64,000 nt of DNA from Cepaea nemoralis (Eukaryota; Mollusca; Gastropoda; Stylommatophora; Helicidae): the NCBI GenBank assembly GCA_014155875.1, contig JACEFZ010018307.1:689001-753000 (forward strand), given 5' to 3'. Shown in pieces: positions 11,932 to 25,825 of this stretch (its first letter is position 1; the number at the start of each line of letters is the position of its first letter). Both the position numbers and the translations under genes were made by a program. Below the pieces are notes generated by a model. The model saw only the letters and a program-made list of their open reading frames with translations. It was not told the DNA's origin and did no database searches.

Positions 11932-11984
11932 ACATGACAAACCAGACGTTAAATAAAGTAAGAAGAATTAGAAAAAGGTTGCAT

Positions 11985-12775
11985 TCAGCATGTGGATAAA
12001 ACCAGAATTTGGGAGAAAATGTACCGGACTAGTGAACAAACCAAGAATTTGTGAGAGAATGTATCCAGCTCGAAGATAAAATTAGAATGTGGAATAGAAT
12101 TTTCTCAGCTCGCGGATAAAACAACAATGTTTAAGATAATCTACTCAGCTCACTTATATAACAAGAATGTGGAATAGAATCTTCTCAGCTCCCGGATAAA
12201 ACAAGAAAGTTTAAGAGAATCTACCCAGCTCGCGGATAAAACAAGAATGTTTTTTAGAGCAGTGGTTTTCAACCTGTTTTTGGCCCATACACCCCTTCAC
12301 TATATGTTCAGAATGTCATTCCCCTCTCCCCCCTTTTGAATTTCCTCCCTATAAATAATCCCCTGCCCCTACACAGCCCTACACAGTATACGTAAAAATC
12401 GAAGCTAAATTTAATAACATACTAGAACAAGTCTAACCGTCTACATAAAATGTGATTTGCAGGTCTACTTACGTTATAAAACGAATTTCAGAAGAACGAG
12501 AAGTACAGAACCGTAAACTTATGGAGGGAAAAGCAAGTAACTGGTTCTTGTAGTAACGTGATCTTGAAATAATCTTTATTCTACCCCCAACCCTGGGAAA
12601 CCCTTAAATTCCCCCCTAAGGGGGGGGGGGGGGGGGGATTCCCCAACGGTTGAGAACCACTGTTTTAGAGAATCAACTTAGCTCGCGGATAAAACAAGAA
12701 TGTTTTAGAGAATCTACTCAGCTCGCGGATAAAACAAGAACTTGGGGAAATGTGTACACAGCTCGCGGATAACGC
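11985..12775. repeat. 41-bp minisatellite interrupted by a hAT MITE
   Basis: Units contain AGCTCGCGGATAAAACAAGA, ATGTTTTAGAGAATCTACTC and diverged forms. About ten units lie outside the 12260-12662 insertion; intact units show the empty target site of that insertion. Confidence 0.9.
12260..12662. mobile_element. hAT-type MITE with 8-bp target duplication
   Basis: Ends are CAGTGGTTTTCAACC and GGTTGAGAACCACTG, the classic hAT terminal inverted repeat. TTTTAGAG occurs at 12252-12259 and again at 12663-12670, giving a perfect 8-bp duplication, which is the hAT length. The 403-bp interior is C-rich on one side and has a 20-base G run near 12620; it codes for no transposase, so it is non-autonomous. 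Confidence 0.95.
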
Positions 12776-13990
12776 AATGAGATTATGTTCTCTTTGTCTC
12801 CTCTAGAGCCTTGTTTGGTCGGCTGATGTCATGGTCACTGTGGCCGCATGTAACATATCAGTTCAGAGTTCAGTGGTTAAACAGAACCAGAAATTGAAAC
12901 AAATAAGAAGACATGAAAAGGAGAAACAATAAATTGTATCATTACTTTTTACAGAATTTAAGGGATGGAAAAGAAGGTAAAGAGAAAAGAAAAGGTGAGG
13001 GGGAGGGGGGGGGGGGGGGGGGGGTCAGCACGGCAGAAGCAAAGAAATATTTTATAATTTATTTTTATTTGATGGGACCGGAAGGAGAAATACTGAAGAA
13101 AAAGAGGAATGGGCAGGTAAGAAACTAGTATGAACGAAGAATAATATTATAAAGAAATATAGCTAGTTACTTATTTGAGAAAACATAAAGAACTGCGAGC
13201 ACTAATACACTCATACATTCGCGCACACAAACACACACACACACACACACACACACTAACATATATATTTATATTCCATTAAAAGAGCCGCCGAGCAGTT
13301 ACCAGATAAGATTTTATTCAAATCTATACTTGCTAATGGCCTGTATATCTGCCTTAACACCCGTGAAAACCTGATCCATGCAGTCGACGATGTTGTTTCT
13401 GTCACCCAGAGATCTAAAGTATTTGTCTGTTAAAACATGTGTGCTGGATGAGGTGAGTCATTTCCTTCGAGCGTTTGATGAAACCTCCATTATTTGACAG
13501 AAACCAGTTTAGATAAGAGATAGCATCAATATAAAGAATCGGCAAAGTAATGCGGGCAAGGGAATGGAACAGTAAAGCTCACCAAACTTATGAAATCATA
13601 CAAGACAGTGATGGCCTTTTTGTCTCATGCATAAAGAGTATATTGACCTTACAGTACCAACGAATAGTTCAACTAAATGACTTTTCCAGAGTTTTACCAC
13701 TCTCGTCTTCAGAATCAACGAATCTTAAATGAAAATAAATATATAACACAACATTAGAAAATCACCACTCACGTCACCCCTGCATGGAAGTCTCAATTAT
13801 ATGTATGATGGGAGATGCCTTGAAGATGTGATAGCGCCAAACCGATGCACCTTGGTGTCTACAACAAACCGATGCACCTTAGTTTGGTCTATCAAAGCCG
13901 TATTTGTCCTGGCCACCACCGGAACTCGGCTTAACAAAGGAATCGGAAGCCAGTTTTGTTTTAGCAGTCCTTTGTGCTGATGAGAGATGC
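12776..13990. other. No gene recognised; small simple repeats
   Basis: Holds a G run at about 13004-13024, a (CA)n at about 13223-13256 and a short direct repeat AACCGATGCACCTT at 13836 and 13868. No coding or RNA gene is supported. Confidence 0.55.
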
Positions 13991-16900
13991 GGGCAGCATG
14001 GCCTTCAGTTCAGTGCTGTTCTGTTGTTGTCAGGTGTGGGAACAATTCCCTGAGTTGATCTGTGTCAACTAATGTTGTGACAAAACTGTAAGTTTTAACT
14101 GACTAAGTTTAAAATGTTTAATTTAATAAATATTTGTATAATCGCAGCACACGCCAGTTTGCCAACTTGAAAGTGTTTACATGGTGGAACAGGCGTGGGT
14201 GAAAATAGTTGCTAGTTAGGTGAGCTTGTAGGAACAAATAAATATAAATAGATAATATGAATAAGTGCTATTGAAATGAGCTGTTCTACAGAAGGATTTA
14301 AATCCCTAAAGCTTTATGAAAATAACATGTAACACATAGAGATGTCAGCAATCAGACAATGGTGATGAGAAATATGTAGAATAGGTCATTGATGGTGGTT
14401 AAGTATCATAGAGACTGATGTCATGTCATGCCAGCCATGCTGGCACAAGATTATTTTGTTGGGAATTATTTTACATGGTTATCCTATGGCATTAATGTGT
14501 TACTGGCTAAATAGATATGTGGGAGATTCATCAAAATATACAATGTGTGGGGTCATAAATTAGTTTATAGTAAAGACTGAAATAATACCACATGGTGCCA
14601 TGCAGGCCATGTTGGCATGGGAGGGAGTAAGTGCTTGTGAGGTTGCTAGAAATGAAGGTTACTTAACAACAGAGTGGTGAGAATCATATGTGTATGTGTA
14701 TACAGCAGCAAGATATGTTTACAGGATTATTCTGTGATTATGGTGAGCATCACATTGGATGTTTGGTCAAGTGTTGGGTATGAACACTCCAAAGCCCAAA
14801 GCAACAATGAGTAGGGGAAAATAACCATAATATATGTGTAATATTTATAACATGTGTAAAGCAGGGAAGGGTACTTACATGTTATGTGTGGCAATGATGG
14901 GTTAATGGTTAATATATGTAGTTAGGCCACATAAATAGTAATTGGGAAGAAATGAATACATTGATGCTATGTACTTTTAGTAGGTACACAGTTAACTAGA
15001 ATAGCCTGAATGAATCACTTCAGTGCCCTTTAATGTTATAATTATACACAATTTGGCAGTTCAACAATATTCAACATAGTACAGGAATTGGGTGTTCAGC
15101 AGTAAGTGAAGTCTGGCATCACATCTGTTACCAGAATGCAGTAATGTTTGTGTAGGTGTATCAAGTTGTTGATGGAATCAGTGACTGAGATTCTGTCCTA
15201 AGTTAAGCATGGCGGTTGTCGCACGGTGGAGAGGATGTGATTTAGTACTGCGTACCACCCTTCGCAGAGATATTAATATGTATTTGTCGTGTGACATGAA
15301 GCGTAAGATGGCAAAATTTATAACCGGTGTATCATAGGAAGAATGGTGGGGAACAGAGCGCACAACTGTACATTTGCTGTCCACTCACAAATAATATTAC
15401 ACTGATTGTGTTGGGCCTTGAATAACACTTATTGGTCATTAGTGTGTAATAATGACATAATATATATAGTACACTGTTTATTATATTAGTACTAATGTTC
15501 TGTATCCTGCCATGGACATTGTTGTGCTTGGATCCTGTCTCATATGAATGAGGCACTCTGGCCACTATTTGGTGTACTTTCACTTAGTAATATTGTGTGT
15601 TTATTTTATGAGCTATCTTAGGGGCCTCAGAGGGTGCCTCAATTGAGTTCCTGTGTAATAAATGTTTATCTTTATCTTTAACTTTCTGTGAATGTTGTGA
15701 TTCTTCTATGTGTACGGTTACATTGTCACATTCTACAAATAATCTGATTTCACATTGTATGTATGTCTGTTGCTTTTCATAGTTAGACATGTTTTGCTTG
15801 CTGGTTGTTAGTTTGTAATGCTAATCAAATGCTGTAACTTGTATGGTATATTAGTGCTGGTTTTCTTCATGCAAACTTGGACATTGTTAGGCTGAATGTC
15901 TGATGGTGGCGGAGTCTATAATGTTGTGTATTGTTGTAGAGGAGTAAAGCATAACAGTGGGTAGGGAATTGTTGAGCATTAGGCTGAGAATATAGTAGGT
16001 AGTGTTTAGTTGTGACAATATCTTGGGTTGAACATTGATAGTGTTCCATGAACTTGTGGTCTATAGGAAATACTGTGTTGTCCTGTGTTACCGGTGACTT
16101 GGTACAAATTAATGTATAAAATACTCTGTAAGGTGTGGACAGGGAACTGATTATGGGTTCCTTGGTAAATGTAGCTATTTTGGTAGGCAGGGAAGGTAAC
16201 CCAATTTGTCAGCACACAGATGTCATTCTGGTGTGTGTTAACTGAATCAGTGTTGAGATGTTGTGGTTGCTTGCAGTGTCTGATGTTTGTTAGCCAAATC
16301 AGTGTTGAGATGTTGCATTTGCTTGTGATGTCTGGGGTAAGTGAATGTTGAGCTGTAGGGGAAGGTGGAGCAGATTGAGATTGTTGCATTAAGGTGTTTC
16401 GTCCTAGCAATATCAAGTGTAATCTCATGACAGCAGTGGCACAACTGGAGGAGACAAAGTGGGTGATCTGATGATGCAATATTGATTATTTTATTTAACA
16501 ATTAGAGATTCAGTCATCTTGAAGAAGGAGGTAGCAAAGAATAACCATGACAGACAGCAAGGGTTACCTCAGAATAGCAAAATGGATAATTAGATGCGGG
16601 GCAGTTATGATCTATGGGTTAATTCAAATGTTATATTGCATGTGCTCATTGCTTCATGTGTTTAATATGTTGTCTTTACCATGATAATCATAGATTGTGT
16701 TTTCCACTGTTACAGGAGCGGCTGACTAGTTAGTGTCAGCAGGCCTGGGTTCTTGGTGGGATAGTAAATTGTGTCACAACTCTTTGTTTATGTCATGTCT
16801 TGGGGTTAATGTTGTGTAACCTATATTTTTGTAGTGCCTTATTGTCTGTGCAGTGTTGCTTGTGTCAAGGTTCTTTATTGTGTCAGTCTAACCAGCTATT

Positions 16901-17210
16901 GCTTGGAGCACCTGTGTTGTGGTACTTGGTGTACCCTGTTGTCTTAAGTGCTGTTTATTGGTTGGGGGTTACCCACTGTTGTTGTTTGAGATATACAGTT
17001 GTCTGTTGTATCTGTAATTGAACATCCCTTATTGAATGCTTTGTTCAATGTGTTCGAGCACAAATTGTCACAAAAATTTGTAGCAGTTGATAAATAAAGA
17101 GCTATTTTTGTACTGTTTTTGATTTGTTTGTTTAGTCTCTTTTAGTTTTTACAACCACTATTTCTACCACAATCTAACACCTTAATTCATTGCTTGGGCT
17201 CTAACATGGT
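13991..17210. other. Strand-asymmetric G/T-rich block of unknown nature
   Basis: For about 3 kb the plus strand is rich in G and T and poor in C, unlike both flanks. It has no long frames with recognisable domains. An AATAAA followed by T/G-rich sequence occurs at 17093, and another at 14126. At 14177 (TTTACA then TGGTGGAACAGG) and about 17208 (CTAACA then TGGTGTTTCC) the sequence looks like an LTR end followed by a primer-binding site. It could be a non-autonomous LTR derivative, an old noncoding transcript locus, or neither. I could not pair two LTRs. Confidence 0.35.
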
Positions 17211-17429
17211 GTTTCCTGTGTGAACATCTATAAAATAGTTTCTGCCTCTGTCCGAGATCTCGTATACCTTCTTATCTAATTACTATCATCTTTTTTTGTT
17301 GGTTGAGGCAGTGTGAGGTTCTCTCTCTTTTCACTATTTTTCTTCTTTGGCCATAACGAAGTCAGAACTACTCTTTACCTCTTAGCACCGTAGTGAAGGA
17401 AGCATCAGTCTTTATGATTGTCTCCCTTT

Positions 17430-17982
17430 GTCTTTTACCATCGACTACAAAGAGATTAGAACAAGAATCGCCATGGAGAAAGTAGCCTTTAGCTAGATGA
17501 AAAACATACTAACCAATAAAAAGATGTCAATTGAAATGAGAAAAAGAGTGTTGAGGTGATACATAGAGCCTGTTCTTTTGTGTGATTGTGAAACTTGGAC
17601 AATGAGCAGTCAAGCTGAAAAACATCTGATGGCTGCAGAAATGTGGTTTCTGAGGAGAATGCAAAGAATACCATGGACAGACAGAAAAACCTATGACCAA
17701 GTACTACAGGAGACAAATGAAAATCGTAAATTGATTAGAGAAATTAGACGTAGACAGTCAACATTTTTGGACATGTTATGAGAATAAATGAATTGGAGAA
17801 CTTGGCGACAACTGGCAAGATCGTAGCGAACAGATCAAGGGGAAGACAGAGAAGTAAATACCTGGATGGCTTGGCCAAATGCCATGGTCGAGACAGGAAC
17901 ACTGAGCTAATCCACGACTCTGGTAATCGAGTAAAATGGCGAGTCATGACCGCCCACGCTTTCCGGCATGGCACGTGATTGT
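17430..17982 (+). pseudogene. LINE reverse transcriptase C-terminus ('RHGT' family)
   Basis: Frames give EIRTRIAMEKVAFS, NILTNKKMSIEMRKRVL, ETWTMSSQAEKHLM, MWFLRRMQRIPWT and then, after a frame change near 17775, RGRQRSKYLDGLAKCHGRD, ELIHDSGN and AHAFRHGT. This is the thumb and C-terminal tail typical of an endonuclease-bearing LINE. One stop near 17494 and one near 17560 break it, so it is dead. Related copies are at 50575 and 60450 in this window. Confidence 0.8.
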
Positions 17983-18526
17983 TTGATTTTAACACAATGA
18001 CTTCAATGTGGCAATGAATTTGACTGGCAATGGCCTTATTTTTCTAATTGATCTATATTCGTGTAGGGTTCATAGAGCCTGAAGATCAGAGTAGGAGCGT
18101 ACTGGAATGGCCGCTGTTGTGGAATTGTTTGTTGTGACTGTACATATCAGTGTGGACTTTACATCTAAGCTGTAATAGTCATAGAAATGTCGGCCTTTTC
18201 AACTGCTATACGGATATAGAGTCTGTCGAATAAAAAGTTGTCTTAACGGATTCTATCTCAGGCCGTTGCTGCTCTAAGGGAGTAACAGTGTGGGGCATAA
18301 AGATAACAGCTTCACGGTCTGAAGGATTTAAAGTGACAAATGACATGAATGGGTTATAATAACAATTGCCTGGTAGAGAAGTAGATAAAGTGACAAATGA
18401 TACGTAGCAGGTTACAGTAACAACTGCCTGGTAGAGGAGGACTGAATGGAGCAACAACTAAAACAAAGGGGTGTACACACAAGCTGTCTGGAGATTGAGT
18501 GTTCTTTTATATAAAACATGGTTGCG
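17983..18526. other. No gene; two-unit tandem duplication
   Basis: Near 18310-18435 a segment of about 65 bases with AAAGTGACAAATGA and AACTGCCTGGTAGAG is present twice. Nothing else is recognised. Confidence 0.5.
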
Positions 18527-18770
18527 GGGAGCACTGCCTAGCACGCTTGCCTCCCGGCCCGGTGGTCATGCATTCGAATCTAAACAGTGGCGTATATAAC
18601 TTAATTACCTAGTCCCACTGGTCGAGCCAGACTAAAAGGGGTGCCAGGTAATGTCATGGGACGTGACGGCGGCCAGTCAGATACTGACCACATCAGCCAT
18701 CTCCCCCCGCCCCATTCATGTAGTAAACGACCTGGGAGCCCGGGTACATCTAAAAACTAAAAATGCCATG
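18527..18770 (+). mobile_element. tRNA-derived SINE-like element
   Basis: Head GCGGGGAGCACTGCCTAGCA with a later CATGCATTCGAATCT resembles Pol III A and B boxes spaced about 40 bases apart. A non-tRNA body follows to about 18770. No target duplication found. Confidence 0.5.
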
Positions 18771-19072
18771 TTCAGACAGGTAACGAATATATGACCAACA
18801 GGCCTGCAGGCAATCGGCTACTTCAGCTCCCATTAACGACATAGATGAACGAATTCAGTGGCTGGCACAGCATGGGTTTATGAACACAAAACTACATTGG
18901 TGATATTGAAACATATAACAATGTGTGTTGTTTATTTTGGTTGAAAGTATTCATTCCGCTACTTCATTATATGTTGCACTTTTTCTTTAGCGTACACCCT
19001 GAAATATGCCAGGCAATAAACTGAGCAATATATTGTTTAGTGTCTTCATAATTCACAGAAATATCTGACGGA

Positions 19073-19588
19073 GACATGAAGGGTTAAAGAAATAAATGAG
19101 GGAGGCTGAAGAAATTTAGTCTAGGAATGATGGGTTAAAGAAATAAATGAGTGAGGCAGAAGAAGTTTAGTCTAGGAATGATGGGTTAAAGAAATAAACA
19201 AGTGAGGCTGAAGAAGTTTAGTCTAGGAATTATGGGTTACAAAAATAAATGAGTGAGGCAGAAGAAGTTTAGTCTAGGAATGATGGATTAAAGAAATAAA
19301 TGAGTGAGGCTGAAGAAGTTTAGTCTAGGAATGATGGGTTAAAGACATAAATGAGTGAGGCTGAAGAAGTTTAGTCTAAGAATGATGGGTTAAAGAAATA
19401 AATGAGTGAGGCTGAAGAAGTTTAGTCTAGGAATGATGGGTTAAAGAAATAAATGAGTGAGGCAGAAGAAGTTTAGTCTAGGAATAATGGGTTAAAGAAA
19501 TAAATGAGTGAGGCAGAAGAAGTTTAGTCTAGGAATGATGGGTTCAAGAAATAAATGAGTGAGGCAGAAGAAGTTTAGTCTAGGAATA
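19073..19588. repeat. 51-bp minisatellite, 10 units
   Basis: Units read TGGGTTAAAGAAATAAATGA, GTGAGGCAGAAGAAGTTTAG, TCTAGGAAT with scattered single changes. Very homogeneous, so recent or actively homogenised. Confidence 0.95.
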
Positions 19589-20005
19589 CACCGGCAGTGG
19601 GCGTACGCGAGTGCCAGGGGGCAAGAACATTCCCTTTCAAAAGAAATCATCTCTCATTCCAAATGATGCCTTAATCAGCATGCTTGTAGCAGCCACATTA
19701 ATCTTGGCGTTATGTCTTTTGTTTAAAAGAAAACATAATTCCGTGTTGTCAAGGAAGTTGAACATAGAAAAAAATAACGACAACTAAATGATTTTAGGGA
19801 AGCCTAATTACTGTACCCGCCCAGGGCCTAATAATGTGGGCATTATCTCTGGCACTTGTGGGTCAGCCCTCTGCCGACGGTCATCGTTGCGGATGAAATC
19901 CGGTAAAACTTGATGCCATTTTTTCATGTTCACAGACATAAAGAGAGTACAGTATGATCCCGCCTTTCACAGCCGCGTACACACGCACCTCCCTGCTCGC
20001 GCCCT
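19589..20005. other. No gene recognised
   Basis: Unique-looking sequence without supported features. Confidence 0.5.
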
Positions 20006-20017
20006 CCCTCCCTCCCT

Positions 20018-20090
<73 letters not shown>
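20006..20090. repeat. (CCCT)n-(CT)n microsatellite
   Basis: A run of CCCT units turns into pure CT for about 65 bases. Confidence 0.95.
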
Positions 20091-20093
<3 letters not shown>

Positions 20094-20559
20094 CATTCTC
20101 ATGATGGGATGATCTTCCCTCAAGGCTGTAGGTCATGCCAACGTTCTAGAAAGTGATTTCATGAGATTTTCATTTCTCCCAGTTGTTAATTAAGCTCTCC
20201 TTTTTTCTGGTCCACCATGAAACTGCCATGAGTAAGAGAGAAAAATGAGTAGGAGTAATGAACATGTGAGGAAGACGAGTGAGCCTATGGTCAGAGAAAG
20301 AAAGAGACAGCGTCTGAAGGCTAGAAGTGTCCAAATGTTCAGGAAAATGATGTGAAGATAAATAAGAAAACGTTGGAAAAGCTGCTCATTTTTGCTATCG
20401 TCCCGGAAGATGGCAAGGACCATGCAGTGAGAATGACAACATGTCTGGCCACACATGTATCTTCAACATGTACTGTTACTCTACTTTTATTGTAAGTTAC
20501 TATGTTAATGTACTGTTACTATATTTGCATTCTGTTGTTACTATACTGTTACTGTAATG
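20091..20559. other. No gene; TACTGTTACT-rich low complexity
   Basis: From 20465 the word TACTGTTACT recurs irregularly, and continues after the LINE scrap at 20560-20712 to about 20790, suggesting that the LINE end landed in a low-complexity tract. Confidence 0.5.
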
Positions 20560-20712
20560 TTACTACACTTATACTCAAACTGACACGTGATCAGACAACA
20601 ACTGGTACCACTGGTATTCAGACTGTTCGCTGGCTGTTGAAGAAGAGGACAGAGCACGCATGGTGCTGTGATATAGATTCTTGACCCAACTCAACTACAC
20701 CTTGACTCTATT
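20560..20712 (+). pseudogene. LINE 3' end, CTCAA-tailed family
   Basis: A frame reads TTTGTTGIQTVRWLLKKRTE, close to the TLRWLL segment that ends the minus-strand copies at 29402 and 60100. It is followed by CCCAACTCAACT, the family's CTCAA-type tail. Confidence 0.55.
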
Positions 20713-20790
20713 GTCCCTAAACTGTCACAGTACTGTTACTATATTTTTACTCTACTGTTATCATGCTGTTACAACTGCTGATCATGTGAA

Positions 20791-21894
20791 CGTTAAAAAT
20801 CTCTTGGCAGATGGAAACTGAAACGAGCAGGTGGGATAATTCTCGGCCCAGGACACATGTCTAAATGGAATAATTTACCCACAAAACGTGTATAGAATGA
20901 GAAAGCATATACACGAGGTAGGTGTATAAAACAATACTCACATGTAGCAGTGTAACGGAAAAACATGTCAACCAAATATAGACACGACAAGCAAATATAA
21001 TCTGTCATGTTCAATATGTATTGTTATCTTATTGGGCACTTCAAGAAACTGTGTACGTGCGCGCACGTAGTGAGGGATTGGATCCTAAAAAATATAGGTT
21101 GCCAGGGCTAAAAAGTCTGTAAAATTGTCAACATATTGACTAATGTTTAAGGGTAAACTTCTATAAGGGTCCAGAGGGCCCACTTGCCACCGGGCAAGCT
21201 GACAACTTGGCCATTCTGCCACTGCGCGCGCGCACACACACACGCACACACACACACACACAATGAAATTAGCAAAACTGTTCATCACACCCAAACAAAG
21301 ACATCAAAACACCATTAGGGGATGAAGAACAGAGCGCGTGCGGACACACACATATATTCACACACTCACACAAACAATCACCAAAACCTGGTCCAAATGT
21401 TATCAAACACAAACTACCACAACCACCAAATCACGGTGATCAGGACAAGGCCTCCCGCAAGAGCTGATTACTGGTCACATTTCCAGACGTCACACCGGGG
21501 GAAATAGATGATTTTGTTTACCCAGACTTGGCAACTGGTGCAGTCTACGGTCTCTGGGAAATTAGAAGTCTACGGGCTAATGCGGCTTTGATATGGCTAA
21601 CGGGTACTGGAGTCACTGGGACGGTATTAGTGTCTGATACTTATGTTCGCAATGCGCAAAGTTGAAAATGGACAGATGTGGCACAAGTGGTTACAAATCG
21701 TAGGCACTTCTCTTGTACAGGGTTGTGTATGGAGATACTTCCGGGTCCTGTTGAAGTGCGAGACAGGCGATATGTGGCTTCGAGAGAGGAGCCTGAACAG
21801 TCACAATCTCAGGGAAGATATTGTGAAGACTGTCTGTCTATCCACGACTGCCGTAGTGTGTTCAAAAATGTTTGCCTCCATATACAAATCTAGA
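20791..21894. other. No gene; CA repeat and possible tRNA-like head
   Basis: (CA)n lies at about 21231-21262. Just left of it, on the minus strand, CAGTGGCAGAATGGCCAAG resembles an A box but no good B box follows. Nothing else is recognised. Confidence 0.4.
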
Positions 21895-22345
21895 ACTCAG
21901 TAACTAACTGAGAGAAAATGATGAGATTTAGCATATAATCTTATCATTATGTACACCCAACACAATTCTCTTGTTCTGGAGGTTGTACAGCATATCAAAA
22001 TTTTGTTTATATGCGTATATAATTTACGGGTCAATATGAAGTGCATGTTATGAAGTGTATTACATCTTCACATGGAAACATCGGTGTTCAATAATGAATA
22101 TTCTTTGCGGTGCACGGGAATGTTCTTATGAGAAGCAATTCACATAGTAGAACGGAAGTGTTCAGAGGTCGTTACCAGAATTGACGTGCATTACTGTAAA
22201 ACACGTGTGCTAGTGTGAATTCAATACATTTTCGCCAAAACATCAAAGATATTTCGCCACTTTCCATGATTTCAGACCTATCAAAGACACATTCCTTGGG
22301 TGGGAGTGAATGTAAGACGATAGGGAAAAAATCATATCGATACAA
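21895..22345. repeat. Dispersed repeat R1+R2
   Basis: Segment R1 (about 21895-22050) shares GAAAATGATGAGATTTAGCA, CTTATCATTATGT and ATTTACGGGTCA with 37908-38065. Segment R2 (about 22180-22345) shares CAAAACATCAAAGA and CCTATCAAAGACA with 39690-39870. Here they are only about 130 bases apart, so they may be parts of one element. Confidence 0.65.
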
Positions 22346-22359
22346 CAGATAAAAAGCTA

Positions 22360-22558
22360 GTTGCATATCCTTTGTAGGACGTCGCAGGCAACCTCAGTAT
22401 TTGTGTTTTCTGTTCGTGATCTCTTGGCAAGTTTACCTTCAGTAGTTTGCCATTGCTTTCTGAACGACCGGCACCAATACCATTTCGTAAACACCAACAC
22501 AAGGTGGTCTGCTGCCAAATCTCCCGTAGCTGTGTTTAGAACGCAGTATGCGGGATTA
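22360..22558 (-). mobile_element. SINE-A copy 2, head lost to an ACT microsatellite
   Basis: Plus strand shows the reverse of the family: TTGCATATCCTTTGTAGGAC, TTGCCATTGCTTTCTGAACG, GGTCTGCTGCCAAATCTCCC and ATGCGGGATTA. The remaining head (about 40 bases) is replaced by the ACT tract that begins at 22559. Confidence 0.85.
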
Positions 22559-22925
<367 letters not shown>

Positions 22926-23399
22926 TGTGTTTTCCCCTAATAAACCATACAGATGCTACTAAGCATCCTTGCGTATCTCTCCCGCTTCAAGGGTTTGCGA
23001 TCTCTCTGATGACAAGATCATCAATCAACGTAACACGAATACGTGATGATTCTCTGATAGAAGAGATACACTCTTGCACTACAAGCAGGCACTTGACACC
23101 TGCCACTTCAGCAGCAGATTTGTGCCTGCGGCGGGCTTTGAGACTCCAACGTGGGATACATCAATGAGCTACCTCTGAGACTTCCATGTGGGATAGATCA
23201 ACGAACTACCTCTACAATCAAATATACCTCTCAGGTTCTTAACCAGTCCCTTCCTGGATGCTTGAGTCTCTTATTCTCGAGTGAGATGTCGAGAAACTAT
23301 AAACAAAATCTATATGTATTTACACTTGTTTAATGTTACAGAACTGACTTTCGAGTTTCCACTCGTATCATGATTAATTTTTGGGGGTCTTATCTTATA
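22926..23399. other. No gene recognised
   Basis: A short imperfect direct repeat (GTGGGATACATCAATGAGCT and GTGGGATAGATCAACGAACT, near 23150 and 23190) is the only structure seen. Confidence 0.5.
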
Positions 23400-23860
23400 G
23401 TTCATGCCTTGTGGCGGTGGTGATGATGTCTTTCCACAGCTTTCTATCTCTCGACTTCCGCCCACGTGGTTTTCATCATTTATCTTTAACACCACATCTC
23501 CACAAGCTTCAACTTAATTCCTTATTTGTCTGGTAATTATCCATAATTCACTCCCGCACATAAGAACTGAGTATATATATATATATATATAGCTATTAAA
23601 AACAATGGACTCACCTCTATTTACAGGGATACATGACAGAGAATACTCTCCAACTTGTGAAATGCAGTCTTTGCTTGAGCTATTCTACATTGAACTCCCT
23701 TAATACATCTTCCATCTCCTTTGTTGAAGTACTCATAAACTTCAATACACTGACTTCCTGTTGTACTTCACTTGTAATTCCTGTGTTGACTCTGGCCAGT
23801 TCGCTCTGACTTCCCGATATATGCTACAGAAATCAGATGTGCGCGGGCTCTGCCTTCTCT
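23400..23860 (-). pseudogene. LINE reverse transcriptase thumb fragment, split by a TA tract
   Basis: On the minus strand a frame reads FNKGDGRCIKGVQCRIAQAK then TAFHKLESILCHVSL around 23645-23740, and past the TA tract GSELWIITRQIRN and VEMWC near 23470-23560. These are the usual C-terminal RT words of LINEs. Stops and the (TA)n at 23573-23590 break it. Confidence 0.6.
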
Positions 23861-24149
23861 GTTGAATCAAACATGTTTTCTGTGCTTGCCGCAGCCTCAT
23901 CCCGAGGTTATATGTCCTAGTCAAGCACTGCTTTCATTGTACAGAGATAACGCCATAAGTGCTCCAATCTCCTCGTGAAGGAGTCTAGGGAGAATCTCCG
24001 AACAGTGCACGGTAGCTGGACAGACAGGAGGGTGGACGGTCGGACGGGCGGGCGGACGGAGGGAAGGATGACGGACAGATAGACAGACAGACGGATGGAT
24101 GGGCGGGCGGCCGGACGGGCGGAGATAGGTGGACAGATAATTAGACAGA
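23861..24149. other. No gene recognised
   Basis: Ends in GGACGGRCGGGC-like G-rich low-complexity sequence (24010-24125) that runs into the GATA tract. Confidence 0.5.
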
Positions 24150-25499
<1,350 letters not shown>

Positions 25500-25720
25500 A
25501 CATTATGAGTCCTGGTGTGTGTTGTGAAGTGAGATTGAACAAACAATGAGACCCCATGTTTGGTGTCAAGTGATTGAACAAACAGTCAGACCCCATGTTT
25601 AATGTGAAGTCAGATTGACCAAGCAATTACATCCCATATTTGGTGTGAAGTGAGACTGAACAAACAGTCACACTACATGTTTGGTGTGAAGGAAGATGTA
25701 GCAATGAGATCCTCGTGGTC
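25500..25720. repeat. Degenerate 41-bp tandem repeat, about 5 units
   Basis: Words GTGTGAAGTGAGATTGAACA, AACAGTCA and CCATGTTTGG recur with substitutions. Period about 41 bases. Confidence 0.8.
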
Positions 25721-25825
25721 AGTGTGATGTCGAGGTAGATGCCACAGAGAAGAATATTACAGATTAAAAAAAAACAAAAACAAAAACTAACGGACCCATG
25801 GTTCACGACTTGAAGTGTATTGGAC

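Noticed and set aside
13991..14180. A 5' LTR matched to a 3' LTR near 16.7-17.2 kb
   Set aside because: I compared the two segments by eye and found no alignable LTR pair, so only the junction-like words are reported.
16006..16479. 157-codon frame on the minus strand
   Set aside because: Composition-driven (few stops where the plus strand is C-poor), no domain and no second supporting frame.
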